Shown here in pieces: positions 1 through 5,949 of a stretch of DNA of 10,050 nt (position 1 is the stretch's first letter; every line of letters starts with the position of its first letter). The notes under the pieces are model-generated. The model was given only the letters and a program-made list of their open reading frames with translations, searched no databases and was not told where the DNA came from. The stretch is from the NCBI GenBank assembly GCA_023430775.1, contig JAEYYY010000002.1:1-10050 (forward strand), in the 5' to 3' direction. A program made the translations under genes and the position numbers. This stretch comes from Pseudomonadota bacterium (GTDB taxonomy: Bacteria > Myxococcota_A > Polyangia > Haliangiales > Haliangiaceae).

Positions 1-742
1 CGATGCCGAGCGCGCCTTCCTTCGGAGGCGAGTCGACGATCGAGCCGTCACCGCGGCGCGAGCCGGAGCCATCGACGACCTCGATGCCGTGCTCGCCGAG
101 CGCCGACAGCCAGCCATCGATCTGATCGGTGGACACCACATCCTCGGGCATGTGGTCGTTGACCTCGTCGTAGGTGACGAAGCCCTTCTGCTTGCCGAGC
201 TCGATCAGCTTGTCGCGCATCGAGCTCGAGTTGTTCTCGCCACCGCGGCCGCCCTTGCCCTTCTTGGTGGCGCGGGTCTCGGCCTCGAGCGCCGCGGCGT
301 CGGCATCCGCCGACGAGCTGCGCGGCTTGGGCGCGCCCGCGACGAAATCCTCGTCGGCGTCGTCGTCGATCACCGGTTCGAACGCCGGGTCATCGTCGTC
401 GCCGAGATCGATCTCGGGCGCCGCCTTCGCCTTGCCCGCCTTGCCGGCCGCCTTCGCCTTCGGCATCGGCGCGAAGTCGTCGTCGTCGTCATCGCCCATG
501 TCGTCGCCGTCACCATCGGGATCGCGCGGCGGACGCATCGGCTTGCCGGGCTTGGTCAGCGCCTTCATCACCTTGGCGGCATCGCTCTTGGCCTGCGCCG
601 CGATCGGCTTGGCCTTCTTGTCCTTGTCGGACTTGGCTTCCGCTTTCTTGTCGCTCTTGTCGGTCTTCTTCGACGCAGCGGGCTTGGCAGCCTTCTTGGT
701 GTCTTTCGGCTTCGCTGGGGCCTTGGTGGGGGTACGCGCCAT
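1..742 (-). CDS. rpoD: RNA polymerase primary sigma factor RpoD (sigma-70), N-terminal part; 3' end outside the window
   Basis: Primary sigma factor that directs core RNA polymerase to housekeeping promoters; only about 247 N-terminal residues are in the window. The ATG at 742-740 lies 2 nt after the dnaG stop, so translation is probably coupled. Residues about 176-224 match sigma region 1.1 (KLIELGKQKGFVTYDEVNDH, then a segment ending in GIEVVD), the autoinhibitory domain found only in primary sigmas. Before it lies an extension of about 174 residues in alternating charge blocks: Lys/Ala/Pro-rich 1-72, Asp-rich 74-89 with six consecutive Asp, Ala/Lys 94-107, acidic 110-132. Position after dnaG is the classical arrangement and supports the call. 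Regions 1.2-4 cannot be checked here. An internal start at Met175 would give a protein without the extension, but the coupling favours the upstream ATG. Confidence 0.93.
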   Translation of the reverse strand, partial: MARTPTKAPAKPKDTKKAAKPAASKKTDKSDKKAEAKSDKDKKAKPIAAQAKSDAAKVMKALTKPGKPMRPPRDPDGDGDDMGDDDDDDFAPMPKAKAAGKAGKAKAAPEIDLGDDDDPAFEPVIDDDADEDFVAGAPKPRSSSADADAAALEAETRATKKGKGGRGGENNSSSMRDKLIELGKQKGFVTYDEVNDHMPEDVVSTDQIDGWLSALGEHGIEVVDGSGSRRGDGSIVDSPPKEGALGI

Positions 743-744
743 GT

Positions 745-2688
745 CTAGTCGACCTGCTTTCCGGTTTCGGCTTCGGCTTCAGCTTCAGCTTGGGGAGGAG
801 ATTGCTGCGCGAGTGCTTCTCGAAGGCGTGCGGCAAGCTCGTGATCGCCTTGTCGCTCGGCCACCCCGAGTTGAGACAGAAGGCGTGCCTTATCACGGTT
901 TCCGCTACGCTGCGCGTCGGTGAGACTGCGTCTCAGCCTGGTACGCTCGATCTCCGCTTTCCGCGCCTCGAGGTTCGCGACCTTCTTCGCGAGCTCCCCG
1001 GGTGGGTCCTTATGATCGGCGTAACGGCGAGACAGCACTTGTTGCACTAGGACGGTGGGCAGCTGCTCGAAGGCGAGGTCGGCCAGCGACTTGCCTTCAC
1101 GAGCGCCGGAATACATGGCCCGAAGGCGTTCGTCCGTCAATAGCCAAAAAGCCCTGTCTGCTTCGGCGGTTGCGATCAGTGACGGGTGATCCGAGAGCAA
1201 GCTCAGCACCTCGACCTCGTCGTTGGGAGGAGGTGGGGCGGACGGCCCGGCACGCTCGACAGGACGGCTGGTGGCGTGTGGGGCAAAGGGGGCATTCGGG
1301 TGATGCGAGGAAGGCGGACCGGATCGCGAGTCGCCGCGACCCTGCGCCCGTGCGATCGCGTTCTGGATCACCCTCGGATCCACCTGCATCGAGGAGGCGA
1401 GCGCGCCGACGATTAGATCATGTTTCGCCGGGTTCGCAACTTTCGCGGCGAGCCGGGCGGCGTCCTCGATCGCCCGCCCGCGCGCGTCGACGTTCTGCCG
1501 GATCCCCTTGGTCCACACCTCCTCGATGAAGAACTCGATGCCGCCCTTCGCGCGATCGACCGCCTCGCGCAACAGCTCGGCACCGCCGCCGGCGACCAGG
1601 CTATCGGGATCGACACCGTCACCGAGGATGCCGGCGCCGCCCGACCTGCCGTGGCCCGGCCGCTGCGCGATCAGCACCTCGACCTCGCTCTCGATGCAGA
1701 GCTGGAGCGCGTGCAGCGTGGCCTTGTAGCCGGCCTTGTCGCCGTCGTAGAGCAGCACGATCTTGTCGGTCAGCCGCTTGAGGACGTTGACCTGCTCGAT
1801 CGTCAGCGCGGTACCGAGCGGCGCGACGACCTCGTTGAAGCCGGCCTGGTGCAGCGTGATGACATCGAAGTTGCCCTCGACGAGCACGCAGCGCTTCTGG
1901 CTCGCCATCGCCTCGCGCGCCTGCGCCAGCCCGAACAGCAGCTTGCTCTTCTTGTAGACCGTGCTCTCGGGGCTGTTGATGTACTTCGGCGGCGGATCCT
2001 GGCCGGGTTGTGGTTCTCCCACGACACGCGAGGAGAACCCCACGACATCGCCACCGGGCACCACGACCGGGCACACCAGCCGATCGCGATTGCGATCGTA
2101 GTAACCGGCCCCGCGACCGTGGCGCGGTGCGATCAGGCCGAGCTTGACCGCGAGCTCGAGATCCGCGCGCTTCTTCTGGAGGTGCTCGGCGAGCAACGAC
2201 CACTCGCCCGGCGCGTAGCCGAGCTGGAACTTGTCGGTGACCTCCTGGCCGACGCCGCGCTTCGCGAGGTAGGCCCGCCCCGGCTCGCCGCGCTTCGGAT
2301 CGGCCAGCAGCTCGCGATAGAAGTTGGTCGCCAGCTTGTTGAGGTCGAGCATCGCGACCTTCTCGCCGCGCATCCGCTTGAGCTCGGGGTTCTCCTCGTA
2401 CTTGGGGACCTCGATATTGAAGCGCTGCGCGAGCTGCTCGACGACCTCGACGAAGCTCTTGCCCTCGAGCTCCATTACGAAGTTGATGACGTCGCCCTTC
2501 TTCTGGCAGCCGAAGCACATGAAGAAGCCCTTGTCGGGCTGGACGTTGAACGACGGCGTCTTCTCGCCGTGGAACGGGCACAGCCCCTTCCAGTTCTTGC
2601 CGGCCTTCTTGAGCTGGACGTACTGGCCGATCACCTCGACGATGTTCGCGGCTTCGCGGACCTGGGTGATGACGTCCTCGGGGATCAT
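745..2688 (-). CDS. dnaG: DNA primase DnaG
   Basis: Synthesises RNA primers for lagging-strand and initiator replication at the fork, recruited by the DnaB helicase. The 647-aa product starts at the ATG at 2688 (MIPEDVITQVREAAN), the usual DnaG N-terminus; the frame stays open upstream to a GTG at 2766, but those 26 residues have no family resemblance. Domains in order: CHC2-type zinc finger (Cys37, His40, Cys58, Cys61); primase catalytic core; Toprim with Glu271 in EGNFDVI and Asp315/Asp317 in YDGDKAG as metal ligands; a Pro/Ser/His-rich linker at about 430-475; and a C-terminal helicase-binding region ending in an Ala-Glu repeat. Length is typical for the family. The common Toprim EGYMDV is EGNFDV here, with the catalytic Glu and Asp retained. 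Followed after 2 nt by rpoD. No clear Shine-Dalgarno; an 8-bp dyad lies directly before the start. Confidence 0.97.
   Translation of the reverse strand: MIPEDVITQVREAANIVEVIGQYVQLKKAGKNWKGLCPFHGEKTPSFNVQPDKGFFMCFGCQKKGDVINFVMELEGKSFVEVVEQLAQRFNIEVPKYEENPELKRMRGEKVAMLDLNKLATNFYRELLADPKRGEPGRAYLAKRGVGQEVTDKFQLGYAPGEWSLLAEHLQKKRADLELAVKLGLIAPRHGRGAGYYDRNRDRLVCPVVVPGGDVVGFSSRVVGEPQPGQDPPPKYINSPESTVYKKSKLLFGLAQAREAMASQKRCVLVEGNFDVITLHQAGFNEVVAPLGTALTIEQVNVLKRLTDKIVLLYDGDKAGYKATLHALQLCIESEVEVLIAQRPGHGRSGGAGILGDGVDPDSLVAGGGAELLREAVDRAKGGIEFFIEEVWTKGIRQNVDARGRAIEDAARLAAKVANPAKHDLIVGALASSMQVDPRVIQNAIARAQGRGDSRSGPPSSHHPNAPFAPHATSRPVERAGPSAPPPPNDEVEVLSLLSDHPSLIATAEADRAFWLLTDERLRAMYSGAREGKSLADLAFEQLPTVLVQQVLSRRYADHKDPPGELAKKVANLEARKAEIERTRLRRSLTDAQRSGNRDKARLLSQLGVAERQGDHELAARLREALAQQSPPQAEAEAEAETGKQVD
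766..792 (-). repeat. Hexanucleotide repeat inside the 3' end of dnaG
   Basis: On the plus strand the units are TTCGGC, TTCGGC, TTCAGC, TTCAGC, TTG, in frame on the minus strand as alternating Ala-Glu codons near the DnaG C-terminus. Six-base units can expand or contract without shifting the frame, so only tail length would change. Confidence 0.8.
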
Positions 2689-2691
2689 GAC

Positions 2692-2710
2692 GCTACGCCG
2701 CGGGCGTAGC
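2692..2710. promoter_or_regulatory. Perfect 8-bp dyad directly upstream of the dnaG start
   Basis: GCTACGCC, 3-nt spacer, GGCGTAGC, ending 3 nt before the dnaG ATG at 2688. In RNA it would fold into a GC-rich hairpin over the place where a ribosome-binding site should be, and no Shine-Dalgarno is visible there. As DNA it could be a repressor site. It is too close to the start and lacks a U-run, so a terminator is unlikely. The function is inferred; only the symmetry is seen. Confidence 0.4.
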
Positions 2711-2759
2711 ACGTGACCATGACGGATCGGGGGCCGAGATGAAAGCCGGAACTCGCCGG

Positions 2760-2809
2760 CGTTCACGTACTCGTGAACGTGCTCGTGAACGTGCTCGTGC
2801 TCGTGCTCG
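2760..2809. repeat. Hexanucleotide array 1 (CTCGTG / AACGTG units) with terminal hairpin
   Basis: Plus-strand units from 2770 are CTCGTG, AACGTG, CTCGTG, AACGTG, CTCGTG, CTCGTG, CTCGG. The left end forms a perfect hairpin, CGTTCACG-TACT-CGTGAACG, at 2760-2779. The array is the reverse-complement counterpart of array 2 at 3015-3080. It lies in the 5' region of dnaG, 72 nt and more from the start codon. No coding function is credible. Confidence 0.85.
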
Positions 2810-2822
2810 GCGCGGGCTAACC

Positions 2823-2847
2823 CTCCTACCGAGCCCTTCTCCTACCG
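2823..2847. repeat. 9-bp direct repeat in the dnaG upstream region
   Basis: CTCCTACCG occurs at 2823-2831 and 2839-2847, period 16 bp. On the minus strand it reads CGGTAGGAG, each copy containing an AGGAG Shine-Dalgarno-like core, but no start codon follows at a usable distance. Role unknown. Confidence 0.5.
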
Positions 2848-2888
2848 CGTGCGGCAAACCAACTCGCACGTTTCCCGGCCGATGTCGG

Positions 2889-2995
2889 GAGCCGTCATCG
2901 AATGCAGGGGCTGGAAGTTGAAGGCGTTAGCCTGAGCGGTCATCGATGGCAGAACGCGAGTGCAGGGGCTGGCGTCGAGGTCTTGGCGTTAGCCT
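2889..2995. repeat. Tandem duplication of a three-block module in the dnaG upstream region
   Basis: Copy 1 (2889-2933, 45 nt) and copy 2 (2934-2995, 62 nt) abut exactly. Each holds three blocks in the same order: A = GAGC(C/G)GTCATCGA (2889-2901; 2934-2946, one mismatch), B = TGCAGGGGCTGG (2903-2914; 2961-2972, identical), C = GGCGTTAGCCT (2923-2933; 2985-2995, identical). Spacers differ in length and sequence: A-B is 1 versus 14 nt and B-C is 8 versus 12 nt. Block C can form a GGC-GTTA-GCC mini-hairpin. Preserved blocks with drifting spacers suggest protein sites or RNA elements; no family is recognised. Confidence 0.75.
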
Positions 2996-3014
2996 CGAGC
3001 AACCGGATGTTGCG

Positions 3015-3080
3015 ACGAGCACGAGCACGAGCACGTGCACGAGCACGAGCACGAGCACGAGCACGTGCACGTGTACGACG
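3015..3080. repeat. Hexanucleotide array 2 (CACGAG / CACGTG units)
   Basis: Nine hexamers at 3020-3073 read CACGAG x2, CACGTG, CACGAG x4, CACGTG x2, flanked by ACGAG at 3015 and TACGACG at 3074. It begins 2 nt after the stop codon of the 82-aa gene on the minus strand. Its minus strand matches the plus strand of array 1 with one mismatch over 28 nt, so a transcript of the region could pair the two arrays across about 200 nt. Confidence 0.85.
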
Positions 3081-3082
3081 AG

Positions 3083-3331
3083 TCACTTCGTGGTCGCGGC
3101 CGGCGTCTCTGGCGCACGCGAGCGCACAGCGTCGACCATCGCGTACACGACGAACACCAGCGTCAGCGCGATCCAGAGTCCGAGCAATCCCTGGATCGCC
3201 TTCGTCGTCCCGGCCGCAAGCTTTGCGCCGTGATCCTCGTGACCGAGGTCGTGACGATGCTTCTTGAGCGGGCCGGTGTACGGCTTCGCGTCGTCGTCGT
3301 CGTCGTCCGTAGAGCTCGCCACTGCGGGCAC
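3083..3331 (-). CDS. Small single-pass membrane protein, hypothetical
   Basis: An 82-aa protein of unknown function. The N-terminal half is soluble and charged, with six consecutive Asp at 9-14 (all GAC codons) and a His-containing segment (His25, 27, 31, 34). One hydrophobic segment at about 47-66 (LLGLWIALTLVFVVYAM) is a likely transmembrane helix, followed by a short Ser/Arg/Pro/Thr tail. There is no signal peptidase site, so it is probably a membrane-anchored protein. The GTG start at 3331 lies 6 nt after the MshEN-gene stop; a GTG at 3322 (Val4) is also possible and is better spaced from AAGG. The tight gap suggests cotranscription. Family not recognised; confidence rests on operon position, a clear membrane helix and GC-biased codon use. 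Confidence 0.72.
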   Translation of the reverse strand: MPAVASSTDDDDDDAKPYTGPLKKHRHDLGHEDHGAKLAAGTTKAIQGLLGLWIALTLVFVVYAMVDAVRSRAPETPAATTK

Positions 3332-3337
3332 CTTATC

Positions 3338-4714
3338 TCACCGACTCGCATCCCGCATCAAGCGGGCGAACGCAGCTCCGGTGGCCACCGCGATCGACTC
3401 GGCGCTCTGGATCGCGCACTCGGGGGCGGCGACGAACGCGATGGTAAGCATCACCTGGCCGGCGATCATCACCGGCACCACGATCAGCTCCTTGTCTCCG
3501 GTGACGCCCAGCGACGACACCAGCAGGGTGTCGACCGATCCGAGATCACCGCTGATCCCACGCATCGTGGTCTGGCCCTGGATCGACTTCGCGATCAGCC
3601 CGGGCTCGGTGAGCGGCACCGCGACCTCGGGGAGCGCCTGACCGCCGCAGCCGAAACCCTTCCAGCCGATCGCGACATCGCCGCGCAGCACCAGCATCAC
3701 CGCCGCCTCGAGCGACGGGATGAACTTCTCGAGCGTCAGCATCACCAGCTCGGCGACCTTGTCGCGATCGGTGCTGCGGCGGATCGCGCGCGTGGCCTCG
3801 CCGATCGTGTTCGCCACCGTCGGCTGTGCGATCGGGACGCGGCGGATCGCGATCCGGCCGAGCTTCTGGCGCTCCGACTCGGTCGACGGCGCGTCGGTGA
3901 GCATGCGGACGTACTTGCGGCGCTCGCGCTGTGCCTGCTCGTCGGGCTCGCTCGCCTTGTCGAAGTGCTCGTCGAGCACCGCGCCGAGCGATTCGAGTGT
4001 CTCGGCATCGAGCACCAGCTCGTCGGGGGCCTCGGTCTTCGTCGTCGCGCCGTCGTCGGCGACCACGGGCACCGAGTCATCGTCGGCTTGCACCACCGGC
4101 TGCGCCGCCGCCTCCTCCCGGACCAGCGCCTGCTCGTGGATCTCGGCGAGCTGGGCGCGCTGATCGAGCGGTAGCGGCGTGCTGACCGCGGAGTCCTCGA
4201 AGCTGAGCTCCTCGGTGACGAACGCCGGGAACGGCGGGATCGTCTTGCCGCGCGAGCGCAGGAAGCGCGCGCCGCGCGGGATCCCGAACACGCGCTCGAG
4301 GTGATAGCGAATGCGCAGCTCGGCCGCGACCGACACCACCAGGTTCATCGGGCTGGTGCCGAGCTCGTCGGCGATGATGCCGACGCCGCGCGCGTCGACG
4401 ATGCCGAGCGCGGCGACCACGACCTTGCCGCTCGCCACCTTGAGCAGCGGCACCGCGCCGTACTTGTCGGCGAACTCCGACGACAGCCGCTTCTGGAGCA
4501 CGGTGTCGGCCATGTCGAAGTGCCGCGCCAGCGCCGCCGGCAGCTGGTGCTGGCGACCGAGCGCGGTCGACAGCTGATCGAGATCGAGAAAGCCGAGCTC
4601 GATGATGTTGGTGCCGAGCCGGCCGCCCCACATCACCTGCGCGCGCAGCGCCTGTTCGAGCTGCTCGGCGGTGAGCAGCTTGGTCGCTACCAGCAGCTCT
4701 CCCAGCCGAGCCAT
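3338..4714 (-). CDS. MshEN (T2SS GspE N-terminal) domain protein with probable GAF-like C-terminus; putative cyclic-di-GMP receptor
   Basis: A 458-aa cytoplasmic protein without signal or membrane segment. Residues 3-26 and 32-55 form two 24-residue repeats separated by exactly five residues, each fitting RLG-x6-G-x6-L-x3-L-x2-Q. This is the tandem motif described for cyclic-di-GMP binding in MshEN domains of GspE/PilB/MshE ATPases. The second copy is complete; the first has Lys12 where Gly is expected. The GspE-type N-terminal domain spans about 1-150, then an acidic, low-complexity linker to about 300, then an alpha/beta region at 303-458 resembling a GAF-type sensor. There is no Walker A/B, so it is not a secretion ATPase. 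It starts 21 nt after fbaB, with a weak GGTGA 3 nt before the ATG. Cyclic-di-GMP binding and the GAF assignment are inferred. Confidence 0.85.
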   Translation of the reverse strand: MARLGELLVATKLLTAEQLEQALRAQVMWGGRLGTNIIELGFLDLDQLSTALGRQHQLPAALARHFDMADTVLQKRLSSEFADKYGAVPLLKVASGKVVVAALGIVDARGVGIIADELGTSPMNLVVSVAAELRIRYHLERVFGIPRGARFLRSRGKTIPPFPAFVTEELSFEDSAVSTPLPLDQRAQLAEIHEQALVREEAAAQPVVQADDDSVPVVADDGATTKTEAPDELVLDAETLESLGAVLDEHFDKASEPDEQAQRERRKYVRMLTDAPSTESERQKLGRIAIRRVPIAQPTVANTIGEATRAIRRSTDRDKVAELVMLTLEKFIPSLEAAVMLVLRGDVAIGWKGFGCGGQALPEVAVPLTEPGLIAKSIQGQTTMRGISGDLGSVDTLLVSSLGVTGDKELIVVPVMIAGQVMLTIAFVAAPECAIQSAESIAVATGAAFARLMRDASR

Positions 4715-4735
4715 CGCGTCACCAGAACGGGTCGA

Positions 4736-5797
4736 CTAAGCGACCGTGACGTCCTTCGACAGGTAGACGTCCTGCACCGAGTGCAGCAGCTCGACGCCCT
4801 CCTTGAAGGGCTTCTGGAACGCCTTGCGGCCGAGGATCAGACCCATGCCGCCCGCGCGCTTGTTGATCACGGCGGTGCGCACGGCGTCGCGCAGATCGTT
4901 CTCGCCCGACGCGCCGCCCGAGTTGATCAGGCCGACGCGCCCCATGTAGCAGTTCGCGACCTGGTAGCGGCACAGATCGATCGGGTTGTCGGTGGTCAGC
5001 TCGGAGTAGACCTTCTTGTGCGTCTTGCCGAGGCCCTTGAGCGCCGGGTCGTTGTAGCCGCCGTTCAGCTCGGGGAGCTTCTGCTTGATGATGTCGGCCT
5101 GGATCGTCACGCCGAGGTGGTTCGCCTGGCCGGTGAGATCCGCCGACAGCGACTGGTCGCCGAGCGGCGTCTTGAACGACGCGTTGCGGACGTAGCACCA
5201 CAGCACCGTGAACAGGCCGTTCTGGTGCGCCATCGCGAACGCCTCGGCGATCTCGAACAGCTGGCGGCGCGATTCGGGGGCGCCCCAGTAGACGGTGGCG
5301 CCGATACCCTGCGCGCCCATGTCGATCGCCTGACGAACGGTGCCCCACATCGTCTGGTCGTGCTGGTTCGGATACGACAGCAGCTCGTTGTGGTTGACCT
5401 TGACCATGAACGGAATCTTGTGCGCCCACTTGCGCGCGACCAGACCGAGCACGCCGAACGTCGACGCGACGGCGTTGCAGCCGCCCTCGATCGCGAGCTT
5501 CACGATGGTCTCGGGATCGAAGTACGCCGGGTTGGGAGCGAACGACGCGCCGGCCGAGTGCTCGATGCCCTGATCGACGGGAAGGATCGACAGATAGCCG
5601 GTGTCGGCGAGCCGGCCGCTCGAGAACATGTTCTGCAGCGAGACCATCACGCGCGGGGTGCGATCGCTGTACGTGTAGATCTTGTCGACGTAGTCCGGCG
5701 TCGGCAGCGTCAAGCTGCTGGCCGGGATCGACTTCGACACGTGGTCGAGCAACGACGCTTCGTTCCCGAGGATCTCCCGAATCTTCCCGATGTTCAT
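4736..5797 (-). CDS. fbaB: Class I fructose-bisphosphate aldolase (FbaB/DhnA type)
   Basis: Reversibly cleaves fructose-1,6-bisphosphate to dihydroxyacetone phosphate and glyceraldehyde-3-phosphate through a Schiff base, in cytoplasmic glycolysis/gluconeogenesis. The 353-aa product aligns by eye along its whole length with Escherichia coli FbaB (350 aa): GRLADTGYLSILPVDQG, EHSAGASF, SADLTGQANHL, NPIDLCRYQVANCYMGR, GLINSGGASGEND, RAGGMGLILGRKAF. Lys238 in ADIIKQK is the expected Schiff-base lysine by alignment. Start taken at the ATG at 5797 (MNIGKIREILG), matching the family N-terminus; the frame continues upstream to 5863 without similarity. First gene of a probable three-gene operon. No Shine-Dalgarno is seen; a -10-like TACAAC lies 6 nt before the ATG, so the mRNA may be leaderless or nearly so. 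Confidence 0.96.
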   Translation of the reverse strand: MNIGKIREILGNEASLLDHVSKSIPASSLTLPTPDYVDKIYTYSDRTPRVMVSLQNMFSSGRLADTGYLSILPVDQGIEHSAGASFAPNPAYFDPETIVKLAIEGGCNAVASTFGVLGLVARKWAHKIPFMVKVNHNELLSYPNQHDQTMWGTVRQAIDMGAQGIGATVYWGAPESRRQLFEIAEAFAMAHQNGLFTVLWCYVRNASFKTPLGDQSLSADLTGQANHLGVTIQADIIKQKLPELNGGYNDPALKGLGKTHKKVYSELTTDNPIDLCRYQVANCYMGRVGLINSGGASGENDLRDAVRTAVINKRAGGMGLILGRKAFQKPFKEGVELLHSVQDVYLSKDVTVA

Positions 5798-5824
5798 GGC
5801 GCCGTTGTACCGATGGATGGCGCC
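5796..5824. promoter_or_regulatory. Direct repeat ATGGCGCC x2 around the fbaB -10 box
   Basis: ATGGCGCC occurs at 5796-5803 and 5817-5824, 21 bp apart (two helical turns), each containing the palindrome GGCGCC. The pair brackets the candidate fbaB -10 box (5804-5809), a position suited to a repressor. GGCGCC is common in GC-rich DNA, so this could be chance. Confidence 0.3.
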
Positions 5825-5833
5825 TCCACGCAA
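5804..5833 (-). promoter_or_regulatory. Candidate sigma-70 promoter of fbaB
   Basis: On the minus strand TTGCGT (5833-5828) and TACAAC (5809-5804) are 18 nt apart. The TACAAC ends 6 nt before the fbaB ATG at 5797, so initiation would fall at or near the start codon. The -35 has only the TTG core. Prediction from consensus alone. Confidence 0.45.
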
Positions 5834-5892
5834 GGTGCGGGGCCCCCAAGCGCATCGGGTCACACCGTCGAGGACAGCCGGGTGAGAAACTG

Positions 5893-5921
5893 TTGATCGC
5901 CACCCGTGGCTGGCCTACAAA
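5893..5921 (+). promoter_or_regulatory. Candidate sigma-70 promoter of the lipoprotein gene
   Basis: TTGATC (5893-5898) and TACAAA (5916-5921) have an optimal 17-nt spacer. Predicted initiation near 5928 would leave a leader of about 20 nt containing the GGGAG ribosome-binding site. It is the best -35/-10 pair found in the window and sits in the divergent region with the fbaB promoter. Confidence 0.55.
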
Positions 5922-5935
5922 GCCCTCGGTTCAAC

Positions 5936-5940
5936 GGGAG
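5936..5940 (+). promoter_or_regulatory. Ribosome-binding site of the lipoprotein gene
   Basis: GGGAG ends 9 nt before the ATG at 5950 and supports that start. Most other genes in the window lack so clear a site. Confidence 0.6.
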
Positions 5941-5949
5941 TGATCACAG

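Noticed and set aside
1420..2709. 429-codon open frame on the plus strand
   Set aside because: It lies antisense to dnaG, is Leu/Arg/Glu/Asp-rich in the way GC-rich shadows are, and shows no family motif.
2689..2766. Upstream GTG start of dnaG at 2766
   Set aside because: The 26 extra residues do not resemble DnaG, the frame crosses the hexamer array hairpin, and MIPEDVI at 2688 is the family N-terminus.
2848..2870. Hairpin CGTGCG-N11-CGCACG as an intrinsic terminator
   Set aside because: The stem is only 6 bp with an 11-nt loop, and no U-run follows on either strand (TTTCCC on plus).
2810..3014. tRNA or other structured RNA gene between the arrays
   Set aside because: No T-loop GTTCGANTC-type box, no cloverleaf pairing and no known RNA consensus were found on either strand.
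3015..3080. CRISPR-like array
   Set aside because: Units are contiguous hexamers without spacers, so this is simple-sequence DNA.
3035..4174. Plus-strand frame beginning with a His-Glu repeat
   Set aside because: The His-Glu run is a translation of hexamer array 2, and the rest is antisense to the 82-aa and MshEN genes.
4301..5896. 531-codon open frame on the plus strand
   Set aside because: It runs antisense across parts of two well-supported genes (MshEN protein and fbaB) and their gap; the composition is that of a GC-skew shadow.
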